From Desulfuromonadaceae bacterium (GTDB taxonomy: Bacteria > Desulfobacterota > Desulfuromonadia > Geobacterales > Pseudopelobacteraceae), in the NCBI GenBank assembly GCA_028686145.1, contig JAQUCQ010000189.1, forward strand, positions 1 through 6,636: a stretch of DNA of 6,636 bases. Direction: 5' to 3'. The position numbers and the translations under genes are program-made. This document shows positions 5,079 through 6,636 of the stretch, piece by piece (position 1 is the first letter of the stretch; each line of letters opens with the position of its first letter). Below the pieces are notes generated by a model. It was given only the letters and a program-made list of their open reading frames with translations. It searched no databases and was not told the origin of the DNA.

Positions 5079-5477
5079 ATGGCAGCAAACAGCTTGACCG
5101 AAAGAAATGATGAACGGAATGTTCAGGCTCGTGAAGAAACACGGTCGAATGAGAAATATATCCGCCCGGCGGTGAATATCATCGAGACCGAAGAAGGACT
5201 TGTCCTTACCGCAGATATTCCCGGTGCATCCAAGGAAGCTCTCGATGTCAACGTCGAAAAAGGCATCCTGACCATCACTGCGCCGGCCCAGCATACCACG
5301 CAGGGAACCTCTGCATATCGTGAATTCGAACTGGCCAGTTACTACCGGCAGTTCACGATTCCTGAAAGCCTCGACCATGAAAAAGCAAAGGCAGAGTATG
5401 TCAACGGTATTCTGACCATGAAGGTGCCTAAGGCGGAGGTCGCCAAACCAAAACGGATTTCCGTACAGGTCGGGTAA
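5079..5477 (+). CDS. Small heat-shock protein, Hsp20/alpha-crystallin family (second of three)
   Basis: A 132-residue Hsp20 holdase, the shortest of the three. The N-terminal arm (1-27) is highly charged (NDERNVQAREETRSNEK), unlike the amphipathic arms of its neighbours. This may alter oligomer size or client choice (inference). The crystallin domain runs about 28-117: AVNIIETEEGLVLTADIPGA at 31-50, a short variable loop at 68-80 and the G-I-L signature at 110-112. The tail ISVQV (127-131) is an I-x-V form of the anchor motif. It begins 33 bp after the first hsp20 behind AAAGGAGGT; the 13 bases GAAAGGAGGTAAT are identical in both leaders (4579-4591, 5062-5074). It is probably co-transcribed with its neighbours. 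Confidence 0.95.
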   Translation: MAANSLTERNDERNVQAREETRSNEKYIRPAVNIIETEEGLVLTADIPGASKEALDVNVEKGILTITAPAQHTTQGTSAYREFELASYYRQFTIPESLDHEKAKAEYVNGILTMKVPKAEVAKPKRISVQVG

Positions 5478-5506
5478 GGAAGGAGCATTAACGGGAGGTG
5501 ATCACA

Positions 5507-5989
5507 ATGTCTAACCTGTTGCCTGAAAGATGGAGTGAGGCGCTGGAGCGGGTTAACGACAAGATCGGCCATTTCCTGACCAAGGTGGCGCCATGGAAGA
5601 AACAGGAACAGTCACCTGAAAGGATAACAACCGATACCCTTCCAGCATTCCTGAAACTTGGTGGTCCGCTGTTGGACATGCATGAGACCCCTGAAGAACT
5701 GATTATCAGGGCAGAAGTACCGGGACTGAATAAAGATGACTTTTCAGTCGAGCTTGTCGGCAGGCGGTTAACAATACATGGAGAGAAGAAAATCGTACGA
5801 GAACAGAAAGGGGGTGATGGGTGCCTTATTTCAGAACGCAGGTACGGCAGTTTTTCCCGCAGCATCTCGCTGCCGTACGAGATAGATGATAAGACCATTA
5901 AAGCGGACCTCAAACACGGGGTCCTCACGGTCCGGCTCCCCAAGCCGGAAAAGGCACAGCATACCCGCTATCGGGTGCCTGTCTCCTGA
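5507..5989 (+). CDS. Small heat-shock protein, Hsp20/alpha-crystallin family (third of three)
   Basis: A 160-residue Hsp20 holdase, the longest of the three. I start at the ATG 5507, seven bases after GGGAGGT (5493-5499); the in-frame GTG at 5498 is part of that ribosome site. The N-terminal arm is about 1-53 (LLPERWSEALERVNDKIGHF, then a Trp/Lys/Gln-rich segment). The crystallin domain is about 54-146: LDMHETPEELIIRAEVPGLN at 56-75, RLTIHGEKK at 87-95, RRYGSFSRSISLPYEID at 111-127 and G-V-L at 138-140. The C-terminus RVPVS has only a V-x-V version of the IxI anchor. It lies 29 bp after the second hsp20 and is followed by a hairpin terminator at 6007-6026. Confidence 0.95.
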   Translation: MSNLLPERWSEALERVNDKIGHFLTKVAPWKKQEQSPERITTDTLPAFLKLGGPLLDMHETPEELIIRAEVPGLNKDDFSVELVGRRLTIHGEKKIVREQKGGDGCLISERRYGSFSRSISLPYEIDDKTIKADLKHGVLTVRLPKPEKAQHTRYRVPVS

Positions 5990-6006
5990 ACCAGCAGATT
6001 GTACCG

Positions 6007-6034
6007 AGGGCCGCTTCAGCGGCCCTTACTATTT
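6007..6034 (+). terminator. Hairpin terminator between the hsp20 run and the J-protein gene
   Basis: AGGGCCGC (6007-6014), TTCA, then GCGGCCCT-type complement (6019-6026) form a GC-rich stem of about 8 bp followed by TACTATTT. It sits 17 bp after the third hsp20 stop and 37 bp before the J-protein start. It probably ends or attenuates hsp20 transcripts. The U-tract is interrupted, so read-through is likely. Confidence 0.7.
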
Positions 6035-6063
6035 CGGCAGGGTAATAATGGCAGGTGAACGTT

Positions 6064-6636
6064 ATGAACAACTACCAGGACTACTACAAAACACTCGGCG
6101 TCGAGAAAAAAGCCACTCAGGATGAAATCCAGCGGGCGTATCGCAAGCTGGCTCGCAAATACCATCCTGACATAAATAAGGAAAGCACTGCCGAGGAAAA
6201 GTTCAAACAGCTCAATGAAGCCTACGAGGTCCTGGGTGACCCGGACAAAAGAGCCAAGTATGATCAACTTGGCAGCGGTTGGAATGGGCAATTTTCCAAT
6301 CAGAGCTATCAGGATGGCGAAAATGTCCGATACCATTTTTCCAATGCCGACCCGGGTCAGTTCAGTGACTTCTTCCAGAACCTGTTCGGTGGTGGCGGAT
6401 GGAACTTCACGGAGGAGAGCACTTTTCCGGGTGGCGGAGTCAGGCGACGTCGAGGGCGCGACCATGAAACCGCCATCAACATATCATTGGCTGATGCCTA
6501 TCATGGCGCAAAGAAGAGCATCGAACTGGAGCGGGCTGAACCGGGCGGTGACGGCAGGCCGACCAGAACCAGGCGCAGCTATGATATCACCATCCCCCAA
6601 GGAGTGACTGATGGCTCCTTGATCCGCCTGGCTAAC
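6064..6636 (+). CDS. cbpA: CbpA-type (class B) J-domain co-chaperone, 3' end outside the window
   Basis: The first 191 codons of a DnaK co-chaperone that stimulates DnaK ATPase and delivers clients. The J domain is residues 4-70, with YKTLGV at 8-13, HPD at 34-36 (essential for DnaK contact), and the F-K-Q-L-N-E-A-Y-E-V-L-G-D helix at 47-59. A Gly/Phe-rich linker follows (about 71-125, NLFGGGGWNF at 106-115). The C-terminal client domain begins at about 132 (RDHETAINISLADAYHGAKK) and runs through SYDITIPQGVTDGSLIRL. No CxxCxG zinc-finger repeats occur where class A DnaJ would have them, so this is the CbpA/DnaJ2 type. The start ATG 6064 has AGGTGA shortly upstream (6053-6058). It lies downstream of the hsp20 trio, past a hairpin, so it is linked functionally and perhaps by read-through. 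Confidence 0.93.
   Translation, partial: MNNYQDYYKTLGVEKKATQDEIQRAYRKLARKYHPDINKESTAEEKFKQLNEAYEVLGDPDKRAKYDQLGSGWNGQFSNQSYQDGENVRYHFSNADPGQFSDFFQNLFGGGGWNFTEESTFPGGGVRRRRGRDHETAINISLADAYHGAKKSIELERAEPGGDGRPTRTRRSYDITIPQGVTDGSLIRLAN

Overview
The window looks like part of a chromosome from a Geobacter-like (Desulfuromonadales/Geobacterales) deltaproteobacterium. This rests on the gene mix (CbpA-type J protein, tandem Hsp20 genes, CIRCE-controlled rpoH, small His-rich secreted proteins), strong AGGAGGT ribosome sites and moderate GC. The assignment is an inference from style and content; no marker gene proves it.

Left part (1-1190, minus strand): a metal-responsive protease unit. A TTGACA/TACGTT promoter (1158-1186) leads directly into a yybP-ykoY (manganese) riboswitch aptamer (1046-1146). 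The aptamer is followed by two mutually exclusive hairpins, a terminator and a competing stem (998-1054), and then by htpX (91-948), a membrane zinc metalloprotease of envelope quality control. A second gene begins 28 bp after htpX (62 to 1) and runs off the window; only its signal-peptide-like start is visible.

Middle left (1284-2380, plus strand): two small exported proteins. The first (1284-1622) is rich in Cys and His. The second (1699-2343) has a His-rich C-terminal tail and resembles the DUF6448 family. A strong intrinsic terminator (2353-2380) closes the pair.

Middle (2400-3480): two regulators of Xre/HTH type facing each other. One is a tandem-HTH protein on the plus strand (about 2513-3019). 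The other is a HipB-like antitoxin-type repressor on the minus strand (3081-3419) with no hipA after it. From 2381 to about 2512 I see only AT-rich sequence and no gene.

Right part (3533-6636): a heat-shock locus. rpoH (3533-4375, minus) has a sigma70-type promoter with a near-perfect CIRCE operator just downstream, so HrcA probably controls the heat-shock sigma factor. Divergently, three Hsp20 small heat-shock protein genes (4596-5045, 5079-5477, 5507-5989) lie head to tail with about 30 bp gaps and strong ribosome sites. A hairpin terminator (6007-6026) separates them from a CbpA-type J-domain co-chaperone (6064 onward, cut by the window end). Together these genes give a sigma factor, holdases, a DnaK co-chaperone and a membrane protease: cytoplasmic and envelope proteostasis in one neighbourhood. 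The most unusual element is the manganese riboswitch placed in front of htpX.
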